This document shows positions 42,692 to 55,181 of a stretch of 64,000 nucleotides of DNA, piece after piece (position 1 is the stretch's first letter; every line of letters begins with the position of its first letter). The notes below the pieces were generated by a model. The model searched no databases, was not told the DNA's origin, and was given only the letters and a program-made list of their open reading frames with translations. The translations under genes and the position numbers were made by a program. The stretch lies in contig JABGPZ010000048.1 of assembly GCA_018644725.1 (NCBI GenBank), positions 1 to 64,000 on the forward strand, written 5' to 3'. The stretch comes from Phycisphaerales bacterium. GTDB taxonomy: Bacteria; Planctomycetota; Phycisphaerae; SM23-33.

Positions 42692-44239
42692 CTATTTCTT
42701 CTTCTTGTCTTTCTTCGGTTTCTTTGTGTCCGCGCCGGGCTTGAAGTCGGGGTTCTTCGTGGGCATGCCCGCGCCGATTTTCTTGAGGTAGTCGTGAAGC
42801 GTCTTGTGAAGCTCGGCCGCCTTCTTAGGATTGGTTTTGGCCAGATTCTTGGTCTCGCCAATGTCGTCCTTGAGGTTGAACAGGAACTGTTTTCCAAGAT
42901 GATAATTATCCACGAGCTTCCAGTCGCCTTCGCGAATCGCGCTGGAGGGAACGTGCAGCGAACCGTGATAGCGCGGATAGTGCCACACCATCGGCTCGGT
43001 GCGATCGAGGGCCTTCTTCCCGTCGAGCAAGCCCGCCAGCGACACGCCGTCGAGACATTGGCCCTTGGGGTTCTTCAGGCCAGCCTGGGCCATGATCGTG
43101 GGGTAGTAATCTTCGGCGTAGACCGGAACCTCGCAAACCGTGCCGTTGGCCTTGGCGCGCGGGTCACGGATGATCACCGGCACGCGGATGCCGCCTTCGA
43201 AGCACCAGCCCTTGCCCGCGCGAAGCGGATAGGCCGAGCTGGGCCCGCCGCTATTGCGGCCGGTGGTGGCAAGCGTGCCGTTGTCGCCGGTGATGTAGAT
43301 GATGGTGTTGTCATATTGGCCAGCGTCTTTGAGCGCCTTGAAGAGTCGGCCAAGGTTTTCGTCCATGGCGTAGACCATCGACGCAAACGCCGCGTTGTCC
43401 TGAACCACGCGCGTCGTGCCGAAAATCTCGCGCTTGGTCTTCGCCGGCGCCTTGCCGCCATTTTTCGCGGTCAGCTCGGCGATATATTTCGTGCGCTTGG
43501 CCTCGAACTTCTTGATGTGGCGCTTGCAGGCCTGGATGGGCGTGTGCACGGTGTAGAAGCTATGATAGGCGAGGAAGGGCTTGTCCTTCGGCTGGGCCTT
43601 GATGAGCTTGATCGTTTCGTCCGTCAGCCGGTCGGGGAGATATTCGCCCTTGGGCCCGGAGGGGAGCTTGGGGTTGTTGTAGGGCGAGTAGTAGCCGCCG
43701 GGAGGCGAGCCTTTGTGGTGGCCGCCGTGGTTGACATCGAAGCCTTGGTCTTCCGGGAAGAACCCTTTGTCGCCGAGGTGCCACTTGCCGCAGAACCACG
43801 TCGAATAGCCCGCGGCCTTGAGGGCCTCGGCCACGGTAACCTGCGCGAGGGCAAGCTGGTCTTCATTGGGCGGGACGAGAATCTTCGCTCGCGGATCTCT
43901 GCGAGCTCCAATCCAGTCCGGGAGGTTGATTTCTTTGCGGACAGGGTTGTTGCCGGTCATGATCGCCGCACGCGTGGGGCTGCAGACGGGGTGGCCGGCG
44001 TAGCCGTCGGTGAATCGCACGGCCTCTTTGGCAAACTTGTCGAGGTTGGGCGTTTCGTAGAACTCGCTGCCATAGCAGCTCGCGTCTTTCCAGCCCCAGT
44101 CGTCGACGAGGACGAAAAGGATGTTGGGCTTCTTGGCGGGCTTCGGCTCGCAGCTGCCGCAATGGGCCAGTGCACGCGGGGCAGCGGCGGCGGCCGCCAT
44201 CAGCGAGGCGTTCTTGAGGAACGTTCGGCGTTGAATCAT
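42692..44239 (-). CDS. Sulfatase, Tat-exported
   Basis: A 515-aa sulfatase. The leader has the Tat box QRRTFLK and an Ala-rich core; the mature protein begins with HCGSC. Metal site LVDDWG, formylglycine Cys C86 in HPVCSPTR, GKWHLGDKG, and TGDNGTL. C-terminal tail very Lys-rich. Similar to the product of 58425-60026, with which it shares the unusual ALAHCGSC sequence at the leader end. Adjacent to the beta-galactosidase, suggesting use of a sulfated galactan. Confidence 0.94.
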   Translation of the reverse strand: MIQRRTFLKNASLMAAAAAAPRALAHCGSCEPKPAKKPNILFVLVDDWGWKDASCYGSEFYETPNLDKFAKEAVRFTDGYAGHPVCSPTRAAIMTGNNPVRKEINLPDWIGARRDPRAKILVPPNEDQLALAQVTVAEALKAAGYSTWFCGKWHLGDKGFFPEDQGFDVNHGGHHKGSPPGGYYSPYNNPKLPSGPKGEYLPDRLTDETIKLIKAQPKDKPFLAYHSFYTVHTPIQACKRHIKKFEAKRTKYIAELTAKNGGKAPAKTKREIFGTTRVVQDNAAFASMVYAMDENLGRLFKALKDAGQYDNTIIYITGDNGTLATTGRNSGGPSSAYPLRAGKGWCFEGGIRVPVIIRDPRAKANGTVCEVPVYAEDYYPTIMAQAGLKNPKGQCLDGVSLAGLLDGKKALDRTEPMVWHYPRYHGSLHVPSSAIREGDWKLVDNYHLGKQFLFNLKDDIGETKNLAKTNPKKAAELHKTLHDYLKKIGAGMPTKNPDFKPGADTKKPKKDKKKK

Positions 44240-44330
44240 CAGAAGTCTCCTGAAAAGGGAAGTGGATATCGAGCCCTTGATTGTACACCAGCCAAACGAA
44301 ATTCAAAACGGTTTATTGGCCCCGCGACAT

Positions 44331-44369
44331 AAAAAAGCCCGACAGAATGGGAAGTCCATTCCGCCGGGC
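44331..44369 (-). terminator. Intrinsic terminator after beta-galactosidase
   Basis: Minus-strand hairpin GCCCG...AATGG-ACTTC-CCATT...CGGGC followed by TTTTTT, 20 bp after the beta-galactosidase stop. Confidence 0.85.
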
Positions 44370-44391
44370 GTTGGTGGTTGTGGGTGCGAGG

Positions 44392-48219
<3,828 letters not shown>

Positions 48220-48256
48220 CTAACAAGAGGTGGGTGAGGTGTCGTTTGGGGGAAAG

Positions 48257-48285
48257 ATGGTAGCATGCTAACATGTCTCCGTCAA
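48257..48285 (-). promoter_or_regulatory. Beta-galactosidase promoter with operator-like palindrome
   Basis: On the minus strand TTGACG, 17-bp spacer, TACCAT. A palindrome TAGCATGCTA (48261-48270) overlaps the -10 and spacer, as a repressor operator would. Confidence 0.55.
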
Positions 48286-48292
48286 GGTCGTT

Positions 48293-48322
48293 TTGGGAAA
48301 TCGCCCGCAAATCCGCTATACT
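48293..48322 (+). promoter_or_regulatory. mutY promoter, leaderless transcript predicted
   Basis: TTGGGA (48293-48298), 18-bp spacer, TATACT (48317-48322). The ATG lies only 6 bp beyond the -10, so transcription should start at the start codon; no ribosome site precedes it. Confidence 0.55.
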
Positions 48323-48328
48323 GTGGCA

Positions 48329-49432
48329 ATGGACCACCTCGACAACAACGCGATCCGCCAATTGCGGCGGCGACTGCTGAAATGGTATGACACGCATCAG
48401 CGGCAGATGCCCTGGCGCGACAGCCGCGATCCGTATGCGATTTGGGTGAGCGAGATCATGCTCCAGCAGACGCGCGTGGCGGCGGCAACGGACTATTTCA
48501 ATCGGTGGATGGCCGCGTTTCCCGCCGTGGAAACCCTCGCGGCGGCCCCGCTGGACGATGCGCTGAAGCTGTGGGAAGGGCTGGGCTATTACAGCCGCTG
48601 CCGGAATCTGCACAACGCGGCGAAGCTCGTCGTGAGCGAATTTGACGGCGCGCTGCCGACGACGGCAAGCAGCCTGCTCGCGCTGCCGGGCATCGGACGA
48701 TATACGGCGGCGGCCATTGCGTCCATCGCGTTTAACCGGCGCGAGGCGGTGCTCGACGGCAACGTCATTCGCGTGCTCACCCGGCTGTGCAACGACGACC
48801 GCGACCCGCGCGCCTCGGCCGTCAACAACGAACTGTGGGCCCGTGCGGAACGGCTGCTTTCGCCGACGAGGCCGGGCGATTTCAACCAGGCGATGATGGA
48901 ACTCGGCGCGATGGTCTGCACGCCCAAATCGCCACGCTGCGTGGACGATCCCAAGCTCTGTCCGCTGTCGAAACTCTGCGCGGGGTTCGCTGCGGGTACG
49001 GCCGAGACGCTGCCGAAAAAAGCGCCGAAGAAAAAACCGCCACACTACACCATCGGCGCAGCCGTCGTGATGGACTCCCGCGGGCGCGTGCTGATCGCGC
49101 GACGCAAAGAGGGTGGCATGCTCGCAGGACTGTGGGAATTCCCCGGCGGCAAGGCCGAATCTGGCGAATCCCCCGCCGACGCCGCCGCGAGAGAAACGGC
49201 CGAAGAGGTCGGCCTCGATATCGAAATCATCGAACCCATCGCCACCGTCGAGCACGCCTTCAGCCATTTCCGCATCACGCTCCACACCTTTCTCGCGCGC
49301 AAAACCTCCCGCCGCCGCGCCAAGGCCATCGATGTCGCGGAAGTCCGCTGGGTTCCGCCGGCCGACCTCGCCTCCTTCGCTTTCCCCAAAGCCAACCACG
49401 CCACACTGCGCTGGATCGCGGACCAACAATAG
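48329..49432 (+). CDS. mutY: Adenine glycosylase MutY with complete Nudix box
   Basis: A 367-aa base-excision repair glycosylase removing A opposite 8-oxoG. Helix-hairpin-helix LPGIGRYTAAAIASIAF; catalytic Glu in VSEIMLQQTR; Fe-S loop VCTPKSPRCVDDPKLC then KLC, with spacing C-x6-C-x6-C-x5-C instead of the usual C-x6-C-x2-C-x5-C. The C-terminal domain has a full Nudix box (G-x5-E-x7-RETAEEVGL), while in E. coli MutY this box is degenerate, so an additional 8-oxo-dGTP pyrophosphatase activity is possible. Start ATG 48329; the upstream frame overlaps the promoter. Confidence 0.93.
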   Translation: MDHLDNNAIRQLRRRLLKWYDTHQRQMPWRDSRDPYAIWVSEIMLQQTRVAAATDYFNRWMAAFPAVETLAAAPLDDALKLWEGLGYYSRCRNLHNAAKLVVSEFDGALPTTASSLLALPGIGRYTAAAIASIAFNRREAVLDGNVIRVLTRLCNDDRDPRASAVNNELWARAERLLSPTRPGDFNQAMMELGAMVCTPKSPRCVDDPKLCPLSKLCAGFAAGTAETLPKKAPKKKPPHYTIGAAVVMDSRGRVLIARRKEGGMLAGLWEFPGGKAESGESPADAAARETAEEVGLDIEIIEPIATVEHAFSHFRITLHTFLARKTSRRRAKAIDVAEVRWVPPADLASFAFPKANHATLRWIADQQ

Positions 49433-49459
49433 CAACACCACTTGTCGCGTCTGCTTTGT

Positions 49460-49484
49460 TGTAGGGGCGAAAAATTTTTCGCCC
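49460..49484 (+). repeat. Dispersed 25-bp palindromic repeat, copy B
   Basis: TGTAGGGGCGAAAAA then TTTTTCGCCC: nearly perfect hairpin GGGCGAAAAATTTTTCGCCC. Copies with small differences lie at 24491-24515 and, with a different arm, at 57750-57775. Confidence 0.65.
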
Positions 49485-49590
49485 TTGTTTTCTTCTTCCT
49501 CTGTTATCCCTACCTCTCGCAAGCGAGAGGACGGGCTTGTAAAAAACACTGCAACCCTCCCATGCAAGAAAATCAAAGTAACAATTTCGT

Positions 49591-49618
49591 TTGCATTTCG
49601 GGGCAAACTCGCTATACT
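49591..49618 (+). promoter_or_regulatory. Promoter of PhnA-like gene
   Basis: TTGCAT (49591-49596), 16-bp spacer, TATACT (49613-49618), 46 bp before ATG 49664. Confidence 0.6.
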
Positions 49619-49663
49619 TCCCGCCCGAAATTCAACTTCCCACACCGACCCCGAAAGAGTCCC

Positions 49664-50011
49664 ATGAGCGACATCCCCAACTGCCCGCTGTGCAACTGCG
49701 ATTACTGCTATGAAGACCGCACGTTTCTTGTCTGCCCCGAGTGTGGCCACGAGTGGAACCCCGCCGCCGACGCTCCCGCCCCGGCCGAAGACGCCGGACC
49801 CGTCTACAAAGACGCCAACGGCGCGATCCTCGAAAATGGCGACACCGTCATCCTCATCAAAGACCTCAACATCAAAGGCTCGGCCTCGCGCATCAAAATC
49901 GGCACGAAGGTCAAAAACATCCGCCTCGTCGAGGGCGACCACGACATCGACTGCAAAATTCCCGGCGTCGGCGCGATGATGCTCAAGTCCCAATTCGTCA
50001 AAAAAGCCTAA
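49664..50011 (+). CDS. PhnA/YjdM-like zinc-ribbon protein
   Basis: A 115-aa protein. The N-terminal zinc ribbon [25 protein letters not shown] is followed by a 20-residue Ala/Pro linker and the PhnA domain ([27 protein letters not shown]). The family is widespread; the phosphonate link of the name is not established. ATG 49664 chosen by homology. Confidence 0.92.
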   Translation: MSDIPNCPLCNCDYCYEDRTFLVCPECGHEWNPAADAPAPAEDAGPVYKDANGAILENGDTVILIKDLNIKGSASRIKIGTKVKNIRLVEGDHDIDCKIPGVGAMMLKSQFVKKA

Positions 50012-50048
50012 GCGAGTTCTTCGAGCGGCCAAGCGCTACTCGCCGTTG

Positions 50049-52490
50049 TCAAAAAGCCTCATCGTCTTCGTCATCGTCGTCGCCAAAGTCAAAAAGCCCG
50101 TCAGGTACGTCCTCGTCATCGTCATCAAGGTCCAGAATGAAGGTACTTGTCCCGATGCTAACTTCGGGCAACGCTTTGCGAATTTGCTCGATCCCTTCTT
50201 CGCTGATATTGGATTTTCCCAGCTCCAGACGGCCCATCTTTTTGAACTGCAAGAGGGTCGCAATGCACGAGTCGTCCACGGCGGTTTTCGCAATGCCCAA
50301 ATACCGTATCTCTGCAGCGTCCTTGATGTGCTTCAGCCCGGCGGAAGTGATTGCCGTCTGCGACACATCTAAGCTTTCCAGCTTTCGCATTCCCGAAAGA
50401 TGCTTGAGCCCGGCATCCGTGATCGCCGTCTGCGACACATACAGGCTTTCCAGCTTTCGTATTCCCGAAAGAAGCTTGAGTCCGGCATCCGTGATTTTTG
50501 TTTTGCGCAAGCGCAGGGACTGCATGTTCGGAAACCCGCAAAGATGCGCCAGCCCCGCATCCGTAATCGGGGTCCGATCTAAGTCCAAGCGGGCCAGCGT
50601 TTTGATCGGCTTGAGAAGCGCCAAAGACGCATCGGTAATCTTGGTTTCAGACAAGTCCAGGCTCTTGAGTCGCGAAAGGCCCTTGAGGTAGACCAGCCCG
50701 GAGCCAGTGATGGCCGTCTCTCCTATGTCCAGGCTCTCGAGAGTCACCATCTCCTCGAGACATGCAAGCCCTTCATCTGTAACTTTCGTGTCCCAGAGCG
50801 ACAGTCTGGTCAAGCGGAGCGCCCTAAGGTGAAACAACACCGCATCGGTTACGGGGGTGCCGCTCAGATCCAACTCCTCCAGATGCGTCATCGTCCCTAA
50901 CGCTTGCAAGTCGTCCTCGCTGATTGTTGCTCCCATGAGGTCCAATGTTTTGAGATTGGTCATGCCTTGAAGATACTTGAGTCCCGTACCGGTAATTTCG
51001 ATATCCCCCAAACACAGTTCTCGCAAGCCCGTCATTCCCGCAATATGGCGAAGCCCTTCTTCGGTCACGCTGGTCCATGCCAGATCCAGCTCCCTCAAGT
51101 GTGTCAACTTTCGCAAATGTGCCAGCCCGGCATCGGTTACCGCCTCCCCGCCCGACCTGAACCCGACGATCCAATTAATCGCAAAGCTCTGCAATTGCGA
51201 AAACTCTGACAAGGCCTCCAGCGCAGTGTCCGAGGCGTCGATTTCATACGCAACCAATCTCCTCAGCTTCGTCAGCCCCTTGAGCTGCGCGATCCCTTTT
51301 AGCGTCACGAAGTCCCCCAACGACAAATCCTCAATGTTTTTCAATCCGGCAAGATGAACCAATCCCGCATCGGTGACCTTCGTCTCGCGCAGGTTCAATT
51401 GCTTGAGCGCTGTCCATTCCTTGATGTAAAACAGCCCCGCATCGGTCACGGCGGAGCCCCCCAGATCCAGTGCGGTTACATTTGTCAATTCCTTGAGGAG
51501 GGCCAGCGAGGCATCCGTATACAAAGCTTTGTCCAGCCGAAACGTTTCGAGTTTTGTAATGCTGGCAATGTGCGCCAACCCCGCCTCGGTAATTTTCGTT
51601 TTGGTGAGATCCAAATATTTGAGATGCGCCATCTCGCCAAGGTGAATCAGACCCGCATCGGTAATGGCCGTTTCCCCCACCCACAGCGACTCCAGCGTCT
51701 TACTCGATTTGAGGTGCGCCAGGCCCGCATCGGTGACTTTCGTCATGTTGAGATTCAGGGTTTTGAGATTTGCCATATCACGGAGAAGTGCGAGGCCCGC
51801 ATCCGTAATGGCCGTTTCTCTCAAGCCCAGATATTCCAATGTCTTGATCGACTTGAGGTGCGCCAGACCCGCATCCGAGACCCCTTTGATTGTACTCAAC
51901 GAAAGGCTCCTCAAGTTTGGAAGCGATTTGAGGTGCACCAGGCCTGCATCCGTGACCGTGCTATTGTCTGAAAGAATCAGCCCACAGATCTTACTACAAA
52001 GGGAAAGTTGCTTGAGGTCGGCATTGGACAGGGAGTGCTCGCTGCAATCCAGCTCGGCCTGGCCAGTCCAGGTCTTCGTAAATTCCACAATCTGCTTCAC
52101 CGTCAAATCGGGCAGGGTCAAAGTGGGACGTTTCAATTGCCCTATTTCCGCACCGATGCGCTTCCACGTCCAGCCTGGATCCAACGTCGTGATTGTTATA
52201 CGAAGTGATTCGTCCGCGGCAGGCGTCTCCCATCCGCCGCCAGGCGGGAGCGTTCGCATAACATGCTCCCCGTCGCCTATATATGTCACCTCGCACGAAA
52301 AGGGAATGTAAATCGCATCCTTGACGATGAAAGAATTCGGCTCTACTTCGGCCGGGGCATCTGCGGACAGTGCGGGCAGTTTCGAGGCGGGGGCCACCGA
52401 CTCCGCCGCCGGCTCCGCCGTCGCGAAAACGCCAGCCATCGCCGTCGCCAAAATCCCAAATCCTATCATCCACTGTCGCCGTTGTATCAT
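50049..52490 (-). CDS. Secreted leucine-rich-repeat protein with acidic tail
   Basis: An 813-aa protein: signal peptide with QRRQWM, a 170-residue N-terminal domain, then about 24 cysteine-less LRRs of ~24 residues of the type TDAGLAHLKxLxxLExLxLxxTxI (RI/GALA-like). It ends in an Asp/Glu-rich tail (DDDDEDVPDG, DFGDDDDEDDEAF). ATG 52490 has GGGAG 6 nt upstream. Such LRR proteins are expanded in Planctomycetes and mediate protein interactions; the partner is unknown. Two adjacent repeats are nearly identical at DNA level. Convergent with the PhnA-like gene. Confidence 0.88.
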   Translation of the reverse strand: MIQRRQWMIGFGILATAMAGVFATAEPAAESVAPASKLPALSADAPAEVEPNSFIVKDAIYIPFSCEVTYIGDGEHVMRTLPPGGGWETPAADESLRITITTLDPGWTWKRIGAEIGQLKRPTLTLPDLTVKQIVEFTKTWTGQAELDCSEHSLSNADLKQLSLCSKICGLILSDNSTVTDAGLVHLKSLPNLRSLSLSTIKGVSDAGLAHLKSIKTLEYLGLRETAITDAGLALLRDMANLKTLNLNMTKVTDAGLAHLKSSKTLESLWVGETAITDAGLIHLGEMAHLKYLDLTKTKITEAGLAHIASITKLETFRLDKALYTDASLALLKELTNVTALDLGGSAVTDAGLFYIKEWTALKQLNLRETKVTDAGLVHLAGLKNIEDLSLGDFVTLKGIAQLKGLTKLRRLVAYEIDASDTALEALSEFSQLQSFAINWIVGFRSGGEAVTDAGLAHLRKLTHLRELDLAWTSVTEEGLRHIAGMTGLRELCLGDIEITGTGLKYLQGMTNLKTLDLMGATISEDDLQALGTMTHLEELDLSGTPVTDAVLFHLRALRLTRLSLWDTKVTDEGLACLEEMVTLESLDIGETAITGSGLVYLKGLSRLKSLDLSETKITDASLALLKPIKTLARLDLDRTPITDAGLAHLCGFPNMQSLRLRKTKITDAGLKLLSGIRKLESLYVSQTAITDAGLKHLSGMRKLESLDVSQTAITSAGLKHIKDAAEIRYLGIAKTAVDDSCIATLLQFKKMGRLELGKSNISEEGIEQIRKALPEVSIGTSTFILDLDDDDEDVPDGLFDFGDDDDEDDEAF
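50353..50496 (-). repeat. Two 72-bp near-identical tandem repeats inside the LRR gene
   Basis: GCCGTCTGCGACACAT recurs exactly 72 bp later (50353 and 50425) with about six differences over the unit. This equals one 24-aa LRR and points to recent repeat duplication. Confidence 0.8.
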
Positions 52491-52664
52491 GATCGTCTCC
52501 CTGGGAAATGTCTCCACATGCAGAATTTCAGTATAGCCCGCCAGGCCTGCAGGGTCAATTTCTTTGCGCTGCGTCGCGGCAATTTTTGATTGAATGGTTT
52601 TTTTTGACAATGGGTTATGGTATATTTTTTAGATAGTGGCAAGCGGGAGCCAAGGAGACGAGTC

Positions 52665-53510
52665 ATGATCGAAATTCAATCGGACAAGTGTGGCGGCTGC
52701 GGCGACTGTGTCGATGTGTGCGTTAAGCGCAACATCAAAGTCGACGACGGCGTGGCGGCTGTGGTGTCGCCGGACGCGTGCATCGAATGCGGCCAATGTT
52801 ATGCTGTCTGTGCGGCCGATGCGATCCAGCTCGATTTCGCTGGCGCGACGGCCGTGGAAATCACCGAACCCACCCCCTCGCCCAAGGCCACGCAAATGCT
52901 CCTCGCGACCAAGCGCAGTGTCCGCATCTTTACAGATCAATCCGTCGACCGCGCCACGCTCGAAGACCTTCTTGACGCGGCCGCCCTCGCCCCGAGCGAC
53001 AAAAACACCCAACGCCGCGGATTCGTCATCGTTACCAATCGCGACACCATCCGCACCATCGACCGCGCCGTGTGCGCCTCGCTCGGAAAAGCCGCGAAGA
53101 TTCTCTCCTGGCCGGTCCGCAAACTCATCGGCCTGTCCAAGCCCGCCTTCGCGCGAGAGCTTACCGCCAACCGCCCGTCAATGGCCGCCATCGCAAACGC
53201 CTCCGCCAAGGGCCACTTCCCAATCTTCTACGACGCACCGTGCGTGATCTTCGGCTATGGCCCCAAGGGCAATCTCGTCGCCAAAGACACCGCCGACGCC
53301 GCCCAGCAATACCTCATGCTCGCCGCCCACGCGATGGGCCTCGGCAGCTGCATGATCGGCTATGCCACAACCCGCGCCAAGGCCGTCGAGCCGTTCCTCG
53401 ACCTGCCCGCTGGCCAACGCCTTTTGACGTGTACAATCCTCGGCCACCCAGCCGTCGACTACAAACGCGCCATCCCGCGCAAGCGACCCCCCACAACCTG
53501 GATCAACTAA
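52665..53510 (+). CDS. Ferredoxin-nitroreductase fusion
   Basis: A 281-aa protein. The N-terminal 60 residues hold two 4Fe-4S motifs (CGGCGDCVDVC, CIECGQCYAVC); the rest is an FMN nitroreductase domain (TKRSVRIFTDQSVDRATLEDLL, AAHAMGLGSCMIGYATTR). Catalyses FMN-dependent reduction using ferredoxin-derived electrons; substrate unknown. ATG 52665 has AAGGAG upstream and starts the ferredoxin domain. Confidence 0.93.
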   Translation: MIEIQSDKCGGCGDCVDVCVKRNIKVDDGVAAVVSPDACIECGQCYAVCAADAIQLDFAGATAVEITEPTPSPKATQMLLATKRSVRIFTDQSVDRATLEDLLDAAALAPSDKNTQRRGFVIVTNRDTIRTIDRAVCASLGKAAKILSWPVRKLIGLSKPAFARELTANRPSMAAIANASAKGHFPIFYDAPCVIFGYGPKGNLVAKDTADAAQQYLMLAAHAMGLGSCMIGYATTRAKAVEPFLDLPAGQRLLTCTILGHPAVDYKRAIPRKRPPTTWIN

Positions 53511-53586
53511 CCCTTTGACGCGAACCGTGCAGCACGGATGGTTGCACACCGTGGTTCCGACTGATACCCCAACTAGGAGATTTTCA

Positions 53587-53919
53587 ATGATGAAACACAC
53601 CCGAACCCTGATCCTCGCCATGCTGCTCGCGATCGGCTCCAGCACCCTGCTGGCCAGCGCCGAAGCCCCCGCCAAAGCAGACGCCGGCAAAGAGGCCGCC
53701 GCCAAAGTGGCCCCCGCAGCCAAAATCACCGGGGAAGTCGCTGTCGTCAAGGCCGCGGGCGATGCCGACGCGTCCGCCCAGCCCGTCTATGTCCGGATGG
53801 GGAAATACTATCCGCTCATGATTCCGGCGCTGCTGGGAATCATCCTCGTACTGCTGCTCTATGTCCGCCAGCTCCAGAATGAACTCAAAGCCGCTGCGAA
53901 AGAAACGGCCACAGAGTAA
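53587..53919 (+). CDS. Small exported/membrane protein
   Basis: A 110-aa protein: signal peptide (1-24, MMKHTRTLILAMLLAIGSST), an Ala/Lys-rich linker, then one membrane helix (about 75-94, LMIPALLGIILVLLLYV) and a short charged tail. No family recognised. Ribosome site TAGGAG before tandem ATGs. It follows the nitroreductase gene by 76 bp. Confidence 0.65.
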   Translation: MMKHTRTLILAMLLAIGSSTLLASAEAPAKADAGKEAAAKVAPAAKITGEVAVVKAAGDADASAQPVYVRMGKYYPLMIPALLGIILVLLLYVRQLQNELKAAAKETATE

Positions 53920-54164
53920 CCTCCGCCAAACCAAAACGACCCTGCCGCCTCGCAGACTAACCCTCGAGGCCGTGGGGTCGTTGTCTGTCCACTAAATCGG
54001 GCGAGATCGTCACGATCCGCAACCAACCCCCATCAACACGCCCACATCCCAGGCGTGTTTTTTTGTGCGACCGCGCCACGAGACATTTCCAATTCCAGCC
54101 GCGAGTTTGTACAATGCAATCTCATCGGGCCGACACGGGCCCGCGAACATTCAAAGGAGTTCTC

Positions 54165-54866
54165 ATGCGAAATCTGATCTATCTGCTTCTTCTCGTCACG
54201 CTGTGCGCGGCTGTCCCGTCCTGCACCACCGTCGATGCCCCCGCGCTGCCGCTGACCGCCCACCCCGACGCAACCAATTGGGAACCGCTGTTCGGCGAAG
54301 AGCTCAAGGGTGCAAAATTTCCCACCGGCATATGGAGCATGACCGAGGGCGTACTCTCGGCCAACCAGGATCAAGTGATCTGGACCAAACAATCGTACGA
54401 CAACTATGTGCTGGACCTGGAATTCAAGACGGCCGAAGGAACCAACTCCGGCGTGATCGTCTATTGCAGTGACCGCGAACGATGGGTCCCCAACTCCGTG
54501 GAAATCCAAATCGCCGACGACTTCTCCCCCAAGTGGGCCAAGAGCGACAAGAGCTGGCAATGCGCGGCGATCTTTGGCCATCAGCCCGCGACGAAATCGC
54601 TCGTCAAGCGCCCGGGCCTGTGGAACCACTATACGATCTCCTGCGTTGACCACCTCATCACCGTCGTGCTCAACGGCCAGGTCGTCAACGTCTTCGACAT
54701 GCGCCGCTACACCTTGGCCGAGAAAAACCCCGATGGCACACACCCCCCACCCTGGCTGAAAACCCCCAAAGCGGAACTCGAAACCAAGGGCTACATCGGC
54801 CTGCAAGGCAAACACGGCAAAAGCCCGGTCTACTTCCGCAACCTCTCCATCTACGAGCTGAAATAG
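54165..54866 (+). CDS. DUF1080 (3-keto-disaccharide hydrolase-like) lipoprotein
   Basis: A 233-aa lipoprotein: signal with lipobox VPSC, then a concanavalin-like DUF1080 domain (WEPLFGEELKG, YVLDLEFKTAEGTNSGVIVY, CVDHLITVVLNGQVVNVFD, GYIGLQGKHGKSPVYFRNLSIYEL). Some family members cleave 3-keto-glycosides. Abundant in Planctomycetes. ATG 54165 has AAAGGAG. Own promoter likely (TACAAT near 54109). Confidence 0.9.
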   Translation: MRNLIYLLLLVTLCAAVPSCTTVDAPALPLTAHPDATNWEPLFGEELKGAKFPTGIWSMTEGVLSANQDQVIWTKQSYDNYVLDLEFKTAEGTNSGVIVYCSDRERWVPNSVEIQIADDFSPKWAKSDKSWQCAAIFGHQPATKSLVKRPGLWNHYTISCVDHLITVVLNGQVVNVFDMRRYTLAEKNPDGTHPPPWLKTPKAELETKGYIGLQGKHGKSPVYFRNLSIYELK

Positions 54867-54895
54867 GCCGTCGCGCAATCCCAAGCATCAAACCG

Positions 54896-54932
54896 AGGTC
54901 AAGCCTATATGTTGTATAGCTTGACCTTTCTT
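54896..54932 (+). terminator. Hairpin, probable terminator
   Basis: AGGTCAAGC-C-TATA / TATA-GCTTGACCT: 13 bp with one bulge, loop TGTTG, followed by TTCTTA. Perfect outer 9-bp arms. Only a weak T tract, so a regulatory site is also possible. Confidence 0.5.
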
Positions 54933-55063
54933 ATACCACCCCTTGTATACCCTAATTGTTAAAAGGTCTCCAGTTTTGATGTATTGAGGGTGTTGGCTAA
55001 AAAAGATTTGCACTGTAACTCTTTTTGCAGAAAGCGGTTAGGTTCACTTTCTAAAAGTATCCC

Positions 55064-55091
55064 TTGACAACGCGCTTTTGTGTGGTACACT
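55064..55091 (+). promoter_or_regulatory. folC promoter
   Basis: Consensus TTGACA (55064-55069), 16-bp spacer, TACACT (55086-55091); predicts an approximately 85-nt leader before ATG 55182. Confidence 0.7.
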
Positions 55092-55181
55092 TCGCGCGAA
55101 CTTCGGGACTAGTCCGAGGGCAAAAAGGGCAACAAAATCAAGCGATTACGCCGCCGCGCGCGGCATCACAATAGAAAGGGC

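Larger units (their letters stand above)
54867..55181 (+). other. Intergenic region of 315 bp with terminator and promoter
   Basis: No gene seen. It holds the hairpin at 54896-54927 and the folC promoter at 55064-55091. A 10-bp palindrome GGACTAGTCC lies in the predicted folC leader, near 55106-55115. Confidence 0.6.

Noticed and set aside
50012-50048. Terminator between PhnA-like and LRR genes
   Set aside because: GCGAGT/ACTCGC arms exist but the loop is long and there is no T tract on either side.
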